Positions 1 through 9,151 of a DNA stretch of 64,000 nt are shown in pieces. Every line of letters starts with the position of its first letter. Positions within the stretch are counted from its first letter, which is position 1. The stretch is from the NCBI GenBank assembly GCA_037890055.1, contig JBBKBD010000001.1. One strand, given 5' to 3'. The notes under the pieces were generated by a model. It saw nothing but the letters and a program-made list of their open reading frames with translations. It was not told where the DNA came from and did no database searches. The stretch comes from Mediannikoviicoccus sp037890055 (GTDB lineage: Bacteria; Bacillota; Clostridia; Tissierellales; Peptoniphilaceae). The translations under genes were made by a program, and so were the position numbers.

Positions 1-2
1 TG

Positions 3-37
3 AATTATAGCGATTCTATTTAGGAATCGCTATAATT
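3..37 (-). terminator. hairpin at the end of the yneA-like gene
   Basis: A perfect 14-bp inverted repeat (3-16 with 24-37) with a 7-base loop covers the stop codon of the LysM gene. The arms end in AATT, but the window edge hides any following T tract, so calling it a terminator is an inference from its position. Confidence 0.5.
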
Positions 38-309
38 TGTCCAGGGTATATTTTAGAGTCCTTTAAGTTATTTATAGAAATAATTTCATCTACAAAGTCC
101 CTTATATCTCCTTTATGATCCGATTCTTTTGCTATATCCCAAACTGTTTCATCGCTTCTAACTGTATATGACATATATTCAATCTTTGATTCATGCCCTT
201 TTGATAATGTATAATTAAATGCAAGTGCTACTATTGTTATTAGTGTCAATATAATAATACTCATGCTTAGATAAAATCTAAATTTATTTACTATTCTATA
301 CTTTTTCAT
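16..309 (-). CDS. yneA: YneA-like LysM cell-division suppressor
   Basis: This 97-residue protein has a short basic N-terminus, one membrane segment at about residues 13-33 and a LysM domain filling residues 46-96 (it opens YTVRSDETVWDIAK and ends YPGQIIAIP). Size, architecture and divergent position beside lexA match YneA of Bacillus, an SOS-induced membrane protein that delays septation while DNA is repaired. The LysM domain would bind peptidoglycan outside the membrane. The ATG follows a good GGAGG site (314-318), and the promoter carries LexA-type boxes, so induction by DNA damage is expected. The function rests on neighbourhood and architecture; LysM proteins of other roles also exist. 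Confidence 0.8.
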   Translation of the reverse strand: MKKYRIVNKFRFYLSMSIIILTLITIVALAFNYTLSKGHESKIEYMSYTVRSDETVWDIAKESDHKGDIRDFVDEIISINNLKDSKIYPGQIIAIPK

Positions 310-318
310 AACGTCCTC

Positions 319-410
319 CGTTCATATGTTCGTTAATTATATGATATCGAACATTTGTACGGTTGTCAATAGTTTTCGAACAAATTTTCGTAAATTAGAA
401 CTTATGTTTG
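319..410. promoter_or_regulatory. four LexA (SOS) boxes between yneA and lexA
   Basis: Four 14-base sites resemble the Firmicute LexA consensus CGAAC-N4-GTTCG. They are CGTTCATATGTTCG (319-332), CGAACATTTGTACG (348-361), CGAACAAATTTTCG (377-390) and AGAACTTATGTTTG (397-410). Box 348-361 lies between the -35 and -10 of the yneA-like gene, and box 397-410 overlaps the lexA -35. The sequences are seen directly; LexA binding is inferred from the family consensus. Confidence 0.8.
341..369 (-). promoter_or_regulatory. promoter of the yneA-like gene
   Basis: On the minus strand there is a perfect TTGACA (369-364), a 17-base spacer and TATCAT (346-341). A LexA-type box sits inside the spacer and another lies just downstream, in the short leader. 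Confidence 0.7.
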
Positions 411-436
411 TTTACTAAGATTCTATATGCTATAAT
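408..436 (+). promoter_or_regulatory. lexA promoter
   Basis: TTGTTT (408-413), a 17-base spacer and TATAAT (431-436), with an extended TGC just before the -10. The -35 overlaps the fourth LexA-type box, which fits autorepression. Confidence 0.75.
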
Positions 437-458
437 TTACTTAAATGAGGTGTTAAAA

Positions 459-1079
459 ATGTATGAAGATTTAAATAAAAAAGAAATGATACTTCTCGAA
501 TTTTTAAAGAATTTTATAAATGAAAATGGGTATCCCCCATCATACCGAGAAATTATTGAAGATATAAAGATTATAAAATCTACTTCTACTATCAATTCAT
601 ATTTAATACAACTTGAGAAAAAAGGCTATATTAGACGGGATCCTACTAAGAATAGAGCTCTTGAAATAATTGATATGGATGATTATATGACCGTTGGCAA
701 AAAAGAAACATATGATATACCTATAGTAGGAATGGTTACAGCAGGCCAACCAATTCTTGCAATAGAAAATATTGAAGATACCTTTCCCCTACCTATTGAG
801 TTTTCTCAAAAGGGTGAACTATTTATACTAAATGTATCTGGGGAATCAATGATAGAAGCAGGCATTCTAGACGGGGATAAAATAATAGTAAGAAAACAAA
901 ATGTTGCAGAGAATGGAGACATAGTCGTAGCTCTTATAGAAGACTCTGCCACAGTCAAAACTTATTATAAACACAGTGATCATATTGAACTTAGACCTGA
1001 AAACTCCAGTATGTATCCAATAATAACAAAGCAAGTTGAAATTTTGGGAAAAGTAATAGGTTTATTTAGAGAAATATAG
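459..1079 (+). CDS. lexA: LexA repressor
   Basis: This is the SOS transcriptional repressor, 206 residues. A winged-helix DNA-binding domain occupies about residues 1-70 and the S24 self-cleaving peptidase domain follows. The cleavage bond is Ala95-Gly96 in VTAGQP, the catalytic serine is Ser130 in SGESM and the catalytic lysine is Lys167 in ATVKTY. I start at the ATG at 459, which follows a TGAGGTG ribosome site and the extended -10 promoter. An upstream in-frame ATG at 408 lies inside the promoter and would add 17 residues without a ribosome site. RecA-stimulated cleavage would release this gene and the divergent yneA-like gene. Confidence 0.96.
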   Translation: MYEDLNKKEMILLEFLKNFINENGYPPSYREIIEDIKIIKSTSTINSYLIQLEKKGYIRRDPTKNRALEIIDMDDYMTVGKKETYDIPIVGMVTAGQPILAIENIEDTFPLPIEFSQKGELFILNVSGESMIEAGILDGDKIIVRKQNVAENGDIVVALIEDSATVKTYYKHSDHIELRPENSSMYPIITKQVEILGKVIGLFREI

Positions 1080-1108
1080 ATGGACTAATCCATCTATATT
1101 TTTATTTT
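1073..1108. terminator. bidirectional terminator between lexA and the PLP gene
   Basis: A 12-bp inverted repeat (1073-1084 with 1089-1100), loop CTAA, contains both convergent stop codons. It is followed on the plus strand by a T-rich tail. The minus-strand tail is shorter. Confidence 0.75.
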
Positions 1109-2380
1109 ATCTATTTCCATAAATTTTTGTAACACTTTCATCAATGCCAACTTGCATTGATAGAAGTTAAGCCCACCTTGATAATAAGCTACAAAAGGGT
1201 ATCTAAGAGGACCATCTGCCGATATTTCTATGGAAGAACCATCGATAAAAGATCCTGAAGCCATTATAACTTTATCTGTATATCCGGGCATATCCCAAGG
1301 ATAAGGGGTTACAAATGAATCTACTGCAGAAGCTTCTTGAATACTTCTACAAAACTCAACTACTAATTCTTCATCTTCAAATTGAATTGCTTCAATTATA
1401 TCGTACCTAGTTGAATTGGAGTTTGGAAAAGTTTTAAAACCTAAACTTTCAAAAGTAGATGCAAACAACAAAGCTCCTTTAAGTGCTTCCATGGTAACTT
1501 TAGGTGCAAAATATAGGCCTTGTAGTGTTGTTCTTGTAGTACCAAATGTTAAACCAGTTTCTTTTCCAAGTCCTGGAGCTGTTAGTTTTATAGCTATCCT
1601 CTCAATTAATTCATTTGTACCAACAATATAACCACCACTTAAAGCTATTCCTCCACCTGGATTTTTTATAAGAGAACCAACCGTTAAGTCAGCCCCCAAT
1701 TCTGAAGGTTCTTGTACTCTTGTAAACTCTCCATAGCAGTTATCTACCATAACTATAATGTTTTTATCTATAGATTTAACAAAGCTTATAGCCTTTTCTA
1801 TCTGCTCCAAACTAAGTGCATCTCTTAAACTATAACCTGTTGACCTTTGTATCATTACTAATCTTGGTTTATTTTTTAAAATCTTGTCTTTTACAGCATA
1901 TAAATCTATATTACCATCTTCAAGTAAATCTACTTTGTCATATTTAACTCCAAGTTCTATAAGTGTACCTTTAGTTTCTCCCTCAATACCAATAACCTGT
2001 CTTAATGTATCATATGGATCTCCATTAATAGAAAGTATTGAGTCTCCTGGTAATATACTTCCCTGTAATGCTAAAGCTAGAGCATGAGTTCCAGAAGCAA
2101 TATTTGGTCTTACTAATGCATCCTCTGTTTTAAATACTTTCTTATATATCTCTTCTATTTTATCTCTTCCAGGGTCTCCATAACCATAACCTGTGGTCCA
2201 GTTAAAATCAGAAGATGAAAGTTTACTTTCCTGCATAGCGTTTAATATTTTTAAAAGATTGTGTTCTTCTATTTCTTTTAGTTTTATAAATCTTTCGTTT
2301 AGTTCATCTTCCTTTTGACATACATAATCATAAATATTTTCATCTATTCCATATACATCTTTGTAAAATTTTTTATTCAT
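1094..2380 (-). CDS. PLP-dependent enzyme of the YnbB / methionine gamma-lyase-like family
   Basis: This 428-residue fold-type I PLP protein belongs to the family often named aluminium resistance protein. The glycine-rich phosphate region (SGTHALALALQG, from about 96), the Asp213 in VDNCYGEF and the probable PLP lysine Lys239 in TVGSLIKNPGGG are all visible. Family members are annotated as cystathionine beta-lyase or methionine gamma-lyase-like, but the true substrate is not established. It overlaps the end of miaA by 8 bases, and the same miaA-ynbB closeness is seen in Bacillus, which supports the family call. It is the last gene of the long leftward run and ends in the terminator shared with lexA. 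Confidence 0.85.
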   Translation of the reverse strand: MNKKFYKDVYGIDENIYDYVCQKEDELNERFIKLKEIEEHNLLKILNAMQESKLSSSDFNWTTGYGYGDPGRDKIEEIYKKVFKTEDALVRPNIASGTHALALALQGSILPGDSILSINGDPYDTLRQVIGIEGETKGTLIELGVKYDKVDLLEDGNIDLYAVKDKILKNKPRLVMIQRSTGYSLRDALSLEQIEKAISFVKSIDKNIIVMVDNCYGEFTRVQEPSELGADLTVGSLIKNPGGGIALSGGYIVGTNELIERIAIKLTAPGLGKETGLTFGTTRTTLQGLYFAPKVTMEALKGALLFASTFESLGFKTFPNSNSTRYDIIEAIQFEDEELVVEFCRSIQEASAVDSFVTPYPWDMPGYTDKVIMASGSFIDGSSIEISADGPLRYPFVAYYQGGLNFYQCKLALMKVLQKFMEIDKIKI

Positions 2381-3299
2381 CTATATCCCTCAAAATATAA
2401 TCAGCTATCTTTTCAAAATCGTAGCCATATTTCTTTATATCAATCCAATTTATCCTATCATCTCTTCTAAACCATGTATATTGCCTCTTTGCAAGTCTCC
2501 TGGAATTTCTTTTAAGAAGCCTTAACATTTCATCATAATCGGTTTTATTATCTAAATAATCTATAACCTCTTTGTATCCGATTCCCTTAAATGAAATAGA
2601 ATTTTTATCATATTTTGAAATTAAAGACTTTACTTCTTTTAAGAGACCTTCTTCTATCATTTCGTCAACCCTATGGTTTATTCTTTCATAAAGCTTTGAT
2701 CTTTCTTCTTCCAAACAATAGATATGAAAGTTATAATCTTTATTCTCTTCTCTAAAGTTATCATTTTTTTCAGAGTATTTAAGGCCCGTTGTATGATTAT
2801 ATTCAATAGCCCTAATAATTCTTTTAATATTATTTTCATCTATTGTCTTAAGTGAATTAGGATCCTTTGATTTTAGTAAATCTAAAAGTGGTTCAGGACC
2901 TTCTTTTTCATATATGTTCCAAAGTTTATTTCTATAATCTTCGTTTGGCTCTTCTTCACCAAATTCAAGTTTATACACTAAAGAGTTTATATATAGCCCT
3001 GTACCTCCAGCAATAATAGGAGTTTTGCCTTTTAATAATAAATTATCAATTATTTGAAAAGCATCTTCTTGAAAGTTTGAAACATTGTACTCTTCATCAG
3101 GATTTACAACATCAATTAAATAGTGCTTTATATCATTTTGAATTTTTCTACTTACTTTTGCAGTTCCAATGTCCATTCCTCTGTATATTTGCATGGAATC
3201 TGCCGAAATTATTTCGCTTTTGAGTTTATTTGCCAAGATTAATGATAACTTAGTCTTCCCTACTCCCGTCGGACCCACAATTAAAATTACATCTTTCAT
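2373..3299 (-). CDS. miaA: tRNA dimethylallyltransferase MiaA
   Basis: It transfers a dimethylallyl group to N6 of A37 in tRNAs that read UNN codons, giving i6A. The 308-residue protein has the P-loop GPTGVGKT at 9-16, the substrate motif SADSMQIYRGMDIGTAK at about 34-50 and the RRLAKRQYTWFR segment typical of the family. Its ATG shares one base with the mutL stop (TAATG), so the two are translationally coupled. MiaB, which converts i6A to ms2i6A, lies in the same gene run. Confidence 0.96.
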   Translation of the reverse strand: MKDVILIVGPTGVGKTKLSLILANKLKSEIISADSMQIYRGMDIGTAKVSRKIQNDIKHYLIDVVNPDEEYNVSNFQEDAFQIIDNLLLKGKTPIIAGGTGLYINSLVYKLEFGEEEPNEDYRNKLWNIYEKEGPEPLLDLLKSKDPNSLKTIDENNIKRIIRAIEYNHTTGLKYSEKNDNFREENKDYNFHIYCLEEERSKLYERINHRVDEMIEEGLLKEVKSLISKYDKNSISFKGIGYKEVIDYLDNKTDYDEMLRLLKRNSRRLAKRQYTWFRRDDRINWIDIKKYGYDFEKIADYILRDIDE

Positions 3300-5188
3300 T
3301 ATTTAACCCTCAAAAATAGTTTTTCAAGTTCATTTTTACTAACTTCTATTATAGTTGGTCGTCCATGTGGACAAGTTAGAGGATTTTCACATTGTAAAAG
3401 TTGTTGTAAAAGTACCTCAAGTTCTAAGTTAGACATAAAGTCTCCCGATTTAACAGATGCTTTACAAGACATGGAAATTATTTTGTTAATAATTTCTGAG
3501 TCATCAAAACTATTAATATCATCATTTAATCTATCCAATATATTTGTAAAAAGATCTCCTGTTTTTGGAATCTCTAAAATTTCAGGAAGTCCTCTTATAA
3601 TAAGTGTGTCATTGCTAAATGCATCAACTTCAAAGCCTAAATCATAGAACATATTATAAAATTTCCTATATAGATCCATCTCTTTATCTGTAACATTTAC
3701 AAGAATTGGACTTACTAATTGTTGGCTTGCTACTTCTTTTTTATTATATAAATTTAGAAATTTTTCAAAATTTATTCTCTCATGGGCAGCATGTTGATCC
3801 ATTAGTATAATCTTATTTTCTTTAAGAGATTGAAAAATATTATAGGTTTTAAAAATAGTCCCAATATATTGATAACTTTTTATTTCTTTACTTGATTCGC
3901 TAAAATAACTTATATTATCTATTTCAATATCTTCTTCGTCTTCAATTTCTTTATTTGAAAAATTACATGAAGGTAAATGTTCCTCCTCTACGAAAAAATC
4001 ATATTTAGCATCCAAGTCTGAAATATTAGAATCTTCTTCGTTATTAGAACTATCTTCAAAGTTTGTAGTACTATAGAAACTATTAATTTTCAAATCTTTT
4101 TCTTCATATGAATTAGAATATCTGTTTAGTAAATCTTTAAAGTCATTATTATATAGCTTTGGAACTTCTTCATCCTTATCATGTACAGATAAGTTTAAAA
4201 GATTCTTGCTTTCATTTAAAATTCTAGGCAATTCTTTATTAATCGAATTCTTAATATCATCTAAAATAACAATAGAAACTTTTTCTTTATTTGGATGAAT
4301 ATTTACATCAATAAGATTTGGTTTTATCTCAAAAAATAATTGAAAAGCTGGAAATCTTCCATTAGGTATTAATGAACCATAGGCTTTTTCTATTGCATTT
4401 GAAATATCTGAGTTTTTTACATATCTTCCATTGATATAAATATATTCCATGGACCTATTGGAGCGGTAATATCTATTATTTGATATATAGCCCTTGATGC
4501 TAAAATCCTTTTTATCAATATTAACTTCTAAAAGCTCTTTTGTAAATTCAAATCCAAAAAGCTCTGAGAGGTTAGATTTTAAACCTTGACCCTTAATAGT
4601 TCTAAAAACTTCTTTATCATCCTTTACATAAGTAAATCCAATATCATTATTACCTATGGCAAGTCGATACATAATTGAAGTTATAGCATTGGATTCTGAT
4701 ATTGTTGAATTCAAAAACCTCTTTCGCACAGGTATGTTGTAAAACAAATCTTCAACAATTATAGAAGTGCCATTATTTTTTGCAATATCGCTACGTGAAA
4801 CCAGTTGTGATGACTCAAATATAAAAGAAGATCCTATATCGTCATCTTTAGTTTTTGTTTCTATGGTGGTTTTGGAAATAGAAGTTATACTTGCTAGAGC
4901 TTCTCCTCTAAAACCAAGTGAGCATATATTATAAAGATCGTTAAAGTTATCAAGTTTTGAAGTAGCATGTCTTTTCACTGCAACCTCTACCTCAGACTTT
5001 GAAATTCCACATCCATTATCTGTAACTTTTATATAATTCAATCCGCCTTCAGAAATTTCTACTTTTATCTCAGTGGCCTTTGCGTCTATTGAGTTTTCAA
5101 CAAGTTCTTTAACTACAGAAAAAGGTCTTTCAATAACCTCTCCTGCAGCAATCTTTTGAATTGTATCTTTTGAAAGTATTTTAATCAT
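3299..5188 (-). CDS. mutL: DNA mismatch repair endonuclease MutL
   Basis: MutL links MutS mismatch recognition to strand nicking. The N-terminal GHKL ATPase shows ENSIDA (31-36), DNGCGI and GFRGEALASI. A long acidic, low-complexity linker spans about 345-445. The C-terminal half carries the nuclease motif DQHAAHERINFE (from 464), matching DQHA-X2-E-X4-E, and CPHGRP (from 606), so this is the endonuclease type found in bacteria that lack MutH. Total length is 629 residues. The start codon lies in a 41-bp tandem duplication that also holds the mutS stop. The AAGGA ribosome site is weak and derives from mutS-end sequence. Confidence 0.97.
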   Translation of the reverse strand: MIKILSKDTIQKIAAGEVIERPFSVVKELVENSIDAKATEIKVEISEGGLNYIKVTDNGCGISKSEVEVAVKRHATSKLDNFNDLYNICSLGFRGEALASITSISKTTIETKTKDDDIGSSFIFESSQLVSRSDIAKNNGTSIIVEDLFYNIPVRKRFLNSTISESNAITSIMYRLAIGNNDIGFTYVKDDKEVFRTIKGQGLKSNLSELFGFEFTKELLEVNIDKKDFSIKGYISNNRYYRSNRSMEYIYINGRYVKNSDISNAIEKAYGSLIPNGRFPAFQLFFEIKPNLIDVNIHPNKEKVSIVILDDIKNSINKELPRILNESKNLLNLSVHDKDEEVPKLYNNDFKDLLNRYSNSYEEKDLKINSFYSTTNFEDSSNNEEDSNISDLDAKYDFFVEEEHLPSCNFSNKEIEDEEDIEIDNISYFSESSKEIKSYQYIGTIFKTYNIFQSLKENKIILMDQHAAHERINFEKFLNLYNKKEVASQQLVSPILVNVTDKEMDLYRKFYNMFYDLGFEVDAFSNDTLIIRGLPEILEIPKTGDLFTNILDRLNDDINSFDDSEIINKIISMSCKASVKSGDFMSNLELEVLLQQLLQCENPLTCPHGRPTIIEVSKNELEKLFLRVK

Positions 5189-5257
5189 ATTATCTACAAA
5201 TCCTTAGCTTCATTAAGTATTTTAATCATATTATCTACAAATCCTTAGCTTCATTAA
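5174..5257. repeat. 41-bp tandem duplication at the mutS/mutL junction
   Basis: Positions 5174-5214 are repeated exactly at 5215-5255, and the match runs 2 bases further. Each copy holds the last codons and stop of mutS followed by the start and first five codons of mutL. The duplication therefore leaves a chimeric 11-codon reading frame, MIKILNEAKDL (5229 down to 5194), between the two genes. mutS ends in the right copy and mutL starts in the left copy, so both full-length genes are intact. Confidence 0.95.
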
Positions 5258-7820
5258 TTATTTCATCCAACTTAGTCAATGCTTGCATAGGAGTAAGCAT
5301 ATTAACATCAACTTCTCTAATTTTATCAATGAAAATCTCATATGAAGAATCCACCTCTTCATTACTCATATCGAAAAGTGATTCTTCTATAATGTCAGAA
5401 TCTTTTTCTCTTTCTCTCTCGATATTTGAAAGTATCTTTTGAGCTCTGTTCGTAAGCTCAAGTGGTAAACCAGCAATTTTAGCTACTTCAATTCCATAAG
5501 ATCTATTAGATTTGCCCTCTACAATTTTTCTTAGGAAAACAATACCATCTTTATTTTCTTGAATTTTAACTTTCAAATTAATGACATTATCAAATTTATC
5601 TTCAAGCTCAGTCAATTCATGATAATGCGTAGCGAAGAGAGTTTTAGCTTTAATTTTCTTACTAATATATTCAAGTACTGCCCAAGCTATACTTAGTCCA
5701 TCAAAAGTGCTTGTACCTCTTCCAACTTCATCTAAAATTAAAAGGCTATCTTTAGTCGAGTTCTTTATAATATTACTAACTTCATTCATTTCAACCATAA
5801 AGGTACTTTCTCCCTTATATAGATTGTCAGATGCACCAATACGAGTAAATATTTTGTCCACAATGGATATATTTGCTTCATCAGCAGGAACAAATGAACC
5901 TATTTGTGCCATTATCACAATTATTGCTATTTGTCTTAAATAGGTTGACTTACCACTCATATTTGGTCCAGTAAGTATTTGGATATCATTGTATCCCAAG
6001 CCTATGGTAGTGTCGTTACTTATAAAATTCTCTAAACCTATAGAATTTTCAACTATAGGATGCCTTCCACCACTTATTTGGATAAGACCTATATTATTTA
6101 AATTTGGTCTAACATATTTATTTTCATATGCAACTATTGCAAGAGAATTGAATACATCTATTTCGGATATTATCTTTGATGTTTCCTTTATACGATTGAT
6201 ACAATCAAGAATTTCAAGTCTAATTCTATTAAATATCTCATATTCTAAGTTTACTATTTCAGAATCCGAACTTAAAATCATATTTTCAATATCTTTAAGT
6301 TCAGAAGTTATAAACCTTTCAGAGTTAGTTAAAGTCTGTTTTCTTTCAAAATAGTCAGGAATAAATTTTAAATTACTTTTAGTTACATCTAAAAAATATC
6401 CTAGCTTTTTATTAAAGACAACCTTAATATTTTTTATTCCTGTTTCTTCTTTAAGTTCTTGCTCATATTCAATTAATCTTTTCTTTCCCTTGACTCTATT
6501 ATCTCTAATTTCATCTAAATGGGCATCGAAGCCAACTTTTATAATATTTCCTTCTGTAATTAATATTGGTGGATCTTCTTCAATAGATTTATCTAGTAAC
6601 TCATATATATCTTTTAATGTGTCTAACTTTTCAACTATTGATTGTAAGACTTTGCTGTCATTATCTAAAATAGCCCTTTTTATTTCCGGAAGTTTTTCAA
6701 TAGAAATTTTTAAAGAAACTAAATCTCTAGCATTTGCTCTTCCAAATGACAATTTACCAATAAGTCTTTCTAAATCGTATATCTCCTTTAATAAATTTGA
6801 TATATTATTTTGTAATGATCTAGAATTGTAAAAAGAATTTACTATTTCTTGTCTAATAATAATTTCATTTTTATCCATTAATGGTCTTTCTAAAAAACTG
6901 TGTAAAAGCCTGCTTCCCATTGATGTAGACGTATTATTTAATATTGAATAAAGTGATCCCTTCTTAAAACCTGTTGAAAGATTTTTATGAATCTCAAGGT
7001 TTATAATTGTATGAGAATCAATATTCAAATATCTATCTATTTCGTAATAATATGCACTTTTAATATGCGTTAAGTTTTCGGTCCTATAATTGTAAATATA
7101 GCTTAATAGCAAGCTTATAGCTTTAAAGATTTTTAAGTCTTTTAATTCAGATGTTATTTCCTTTTCATCTATTATTTTTTCATGATCATTTTCAGCAATA
7201 TTTTCCGAAATAGTTAATGTTATATTATTTAACTCAGCCAAGTTACTTAAAAAATCTTGTGAAAAAGCTTTATTCTCATTATAAATTATTTCTGATGGAC
7301 TTACTTTTATTATTTCATTTTCTATTTTCTTTTCTAATTCTGAATGATTGGAATATCTAACCTTTGTAAAGTGAATACTTCCATCTAATATGTCCGAATA
7401 AGCTAAAGTTACAATATTATCATCAAAACAAATAGCCATTAAATAGTTAAAATCAGATGAATCTGTTGCTTCTTTATTTATGATTGTTCCAGGTGTTACC
7501 TTGTCAATAATTCCTCTTTTAACTATCCCCTTTGCCTCTTTTGGGTCTTCTAATTGCTCACATATTGCAACTTTATAGCCTTTTTCAACAAGTTTTGATA
7601 TATAAGTATCTGCAACGTGATATGGAATCCCACACATAGGACATTTTTGATTATTACCACAATCTCTCTTAGTTAAGGCTATTTCAAGCTCTCTTGAAGC
7701 TGTTATGGCATCGTCAAAGAACATTTCGTAAAAATCTCCCAGTCTAAAAAATAGAATACAATCTTTATTCTGTTCTTTTACTTTCATATATTGTTGCATC
7801 ATTGGAGTTAAATTGTCCAT
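5235..7820 (-). CDS. mutS: DNA mismatch recognition protein MutS
   Basis: This 861-residue ATPase detects base mismatches and small loops. The N-terminal mismatch-contact motif F-x-E is Phe30-Tyr31-Glu32 in GDFYEMF. The ABC ATPase has Walker A GPNMSGKST at 618-626, a Walker B region LLILDEVGRG and the H-loop residue in FATHYHE. A C-terminal helical tail follows, in which MLTPMQAL is typical of the family. It lies 9 bases after miaB and just upstream of mutL, the usual order. Confidence 0.97.
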   Translation of the reverse strand: MDNLTPMMQQYMKVKEQNKDCILFFRLGDFYEMFFDDAITASRELEIALTKRDCGNNQKCPMCGIPYHVADTYISKLVEKGYKVAICEQLEDPKEAKGIVKRGIIDKVTPGTIINKEATDSSDFNYLMAICFDDNIVTLAYSDILDGSIHFTKVRYSNHSELEKKIENEIIKVSPSEIIYNENKAFSQDFLSNLAELNNITLTISENIAENDHEKIIDEKEITSELKDLKIFKAISLLLSYIYNYRTENLTHIKSAYYYEIDRYLNIDSHTIINLEIHKNLSTGFKKGSLYSILNNTSTSMGSRLLHSFLERPLMDKNEIIIRQEIVNSFYNSRSLQNNISNLLKEIYDLERLIGKLSFGRANARDLVSLKISIEKLPEIKRAILDNDSKVLQSIVEKLDTLKDIYELLDKSIEEDPPILITEGNIIKVGFDAHLDEIRDNRVKGKKRLIEYEQELKEETGIKNIKVVFNKKLGYFLDVTKSNLKFIPDYFERKQTLTNSERFITSELKDIENMILSSDSEIVNLEYEIFNRIRLEILDCINRIKETSKIISEIDVFNSLAIVAYENKYVRPNLNNIGLIQISGGRHPIVENSIGLENFISNDTTIGLGYNDIQILTGPNMSGKSTYLRQIAIIVIMAQIGSFVPADEANISIVDKIFTRIGASDNLYKGESTFMVEMNEVSNIIKNSTKDSLLILDEVGRGTSTFDGLSIAWAVLEYISKKIKAKTLFATHYHELTELEDKFDNVINLKVKIQENKDGIVFLRKIVEGKSNRSYGIEVAKIAGLPLELTNRAQKILSNIEREREKDSDIIEESLFDMSNEEVDSSYEIFIDKIREVDVNMLTPMQALTKLDEIINEAKDL

Positions 7821-7829
7821 TATATCACC

Positions 7830-9146
7830 TTATATTAATTCTCCGCTAAGTGAAAAAGAATTATGACTATTTATTTTCACTTGAACCAGTTTTCCTATTA
7901 GTTCTTTTGGACCTTCAAAGTGAACCAGCTTATATCCTCTAGTTCTTCCTGTTAATATATCTTCGTTATTTTTACTAGGACCCTCGACTAATACTTCTAC
8001 CGTTTCACCTAACATTTTTTCGTTATTTTCATAAAATATTTGATACATCTCTTCTATTAGTCTATCAAATCTCTTTTGGCTTACATCTCTCGGTATTTGC
8101 TCATCCATTGTTGCGGCCTTTGTGCCTTCTCTTTTACTGTAGATAAAAGTAAATCCTTGGTCATATCTTACTTCTCTAACTACTTTTAAAGTCTCTTCAA
8201 AGTCTTCCTCTGTTTCACCTGGAAATCCAACAATAATATCCGTTGATAGAGTTATATTAGGAATTCTTTTTTTTAACTTTTTAACAAGATTTAAATAGTC
8301 CTCTTGAGTATATTTCCTATTCATTGCTTTTAATACACTGTTTGACCCTGCTTGGAATGGTAAATGTAAATTTTCGCATACCTTATCACATTCTGCCATT
8401 GCATCTATTAAATCATCTGAAAGATCCTTTGGATGGCTAGTTAAAAATCGAATTCTTTCAATTCCGTCAATCTTATTTATCATTCTAAGCAAATCTGGAA
8501 AAGAACAAGGATTTTCTAAATTCTTTCCATATGAATTTACATTTTGACCAAGTAGAGTGACTTCTTTATAACCTTTTTCGGCAAGTAATTGTATTTCTTC
8601 TAAAATACTTTCTGGACTTCTACTAACTTCTCTTCCCCTTGCATATGGAACTATACAATAGGTACAAAAGTTATTGCATCCTGTCATAATATTTACATAT
8701 CCTATAAAGTTATGATCTCTATTTAAATTTGGTATTTCATCTATTAAATCCGTCTCTGATATATCTACTACCATTTTCCCAGTATTTAGATGTCTGTCGA
8801 TTAAATTAGGTAGCATAGAAATATTTTTAGTTCCAAATATTATATCAACATGTCTATACTTTTCTCTAATTACATCTCTAGCGTCTCCTGTTTGCATCAT
8901 GCAACCACAAACTGCAATAATCATGTCTGGTTTCTCTCTTTTAAGTCTTTTTAGAGCTCCCAGTTGTCCATAAACTTTAAGCTCTGCATTTTCTCTAACA
9001 AGACATGTGTTGTATATTATAAAGTCTGACTCTTCTAAATCTTCAGTTCTTTCGTAACCTAAATTTTCTAAAATATATCTAATTCTTTCAGAGTCGTGTT
9101 CATTCATTTGACATCCATAAGTTATTATAGTGTATTTCTTTTTCAT
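7830..9146 (-). CDS. miaB: tRNA-2-methylthio-N6-dimethylallyladenosine synthase MiaB
   Basis: This radical-SAM methylthiotransferase converts i6A37 to ms2i6A37 in tRNA. In its 438 residues the N-terminal UPF0004 domain has Cys12, Cys48 and Cys82 for the auxiliary 4Fe-4S cluster. The radical-SAM motif CNNFCTYC has Cys157, Cys161 and Cys164, and a TRAM domain ends the protein. Length and spacing are those of MiaB rather than MtaB or RimO. It starts 5 bases after the U32 gene, within the run that also contains miaA. Confidence 0.95.
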   Translation of the reverse strand: MKKKYTIITYGCQMNEHDSERIRYILENLGYERTEDLEESDFIIYNTCLVRENAELKVYGQLGALKRLKREKPDMIIAVCGCMMQTGDARDVIREKYRHVDIIFGTKNISMLPNLIDRHLNTGKMVVDISETDLIDEIPNLNRDHNFIGYVNIMTGCNNFCTYCIVPYARGREVSRSPESILEEIQLLAEKGYKEVTLLGQNVNSYGKNLENPCSFPDLLRMINKIDGIERIRFLTSHPKDLSDDLIDAMAECDKVCENLHLPFQAGSNSVLKAMNRKYTQEDYLNLVKKLKKRIPNITLSTDIIVGFPGETEEDFEETLKVVREVRYDQGFTFIYSKREGTKAATMDEQIPRDVSQKRFDRLIEEMYQIFYENNEKMLGETVEVLVEGPSKNNEDILTGRTRGYKLVHFEGPKELIGKLVQVKINSHNSFSLSGELI

Positions 9147-9151
9147 AAAAT

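Noticed and set aside
408..458. A 17-residue N-terminal extension of LexA from the ATG at 408
   Set aside because: It would start inside the -35 element and fourth LexA-type box, has no ribosome site, and the ATG at 459 has TGAGGTG and gives the normal length.
5707..6831. Several plus-strand frames of 60-125 codons opposite mutS, and similar frames opposite most other genes
   Set aside because: They are serine/leucine-rich shadows of AT-rich genes on the opposite strand, have no ribosome sites and match no family.
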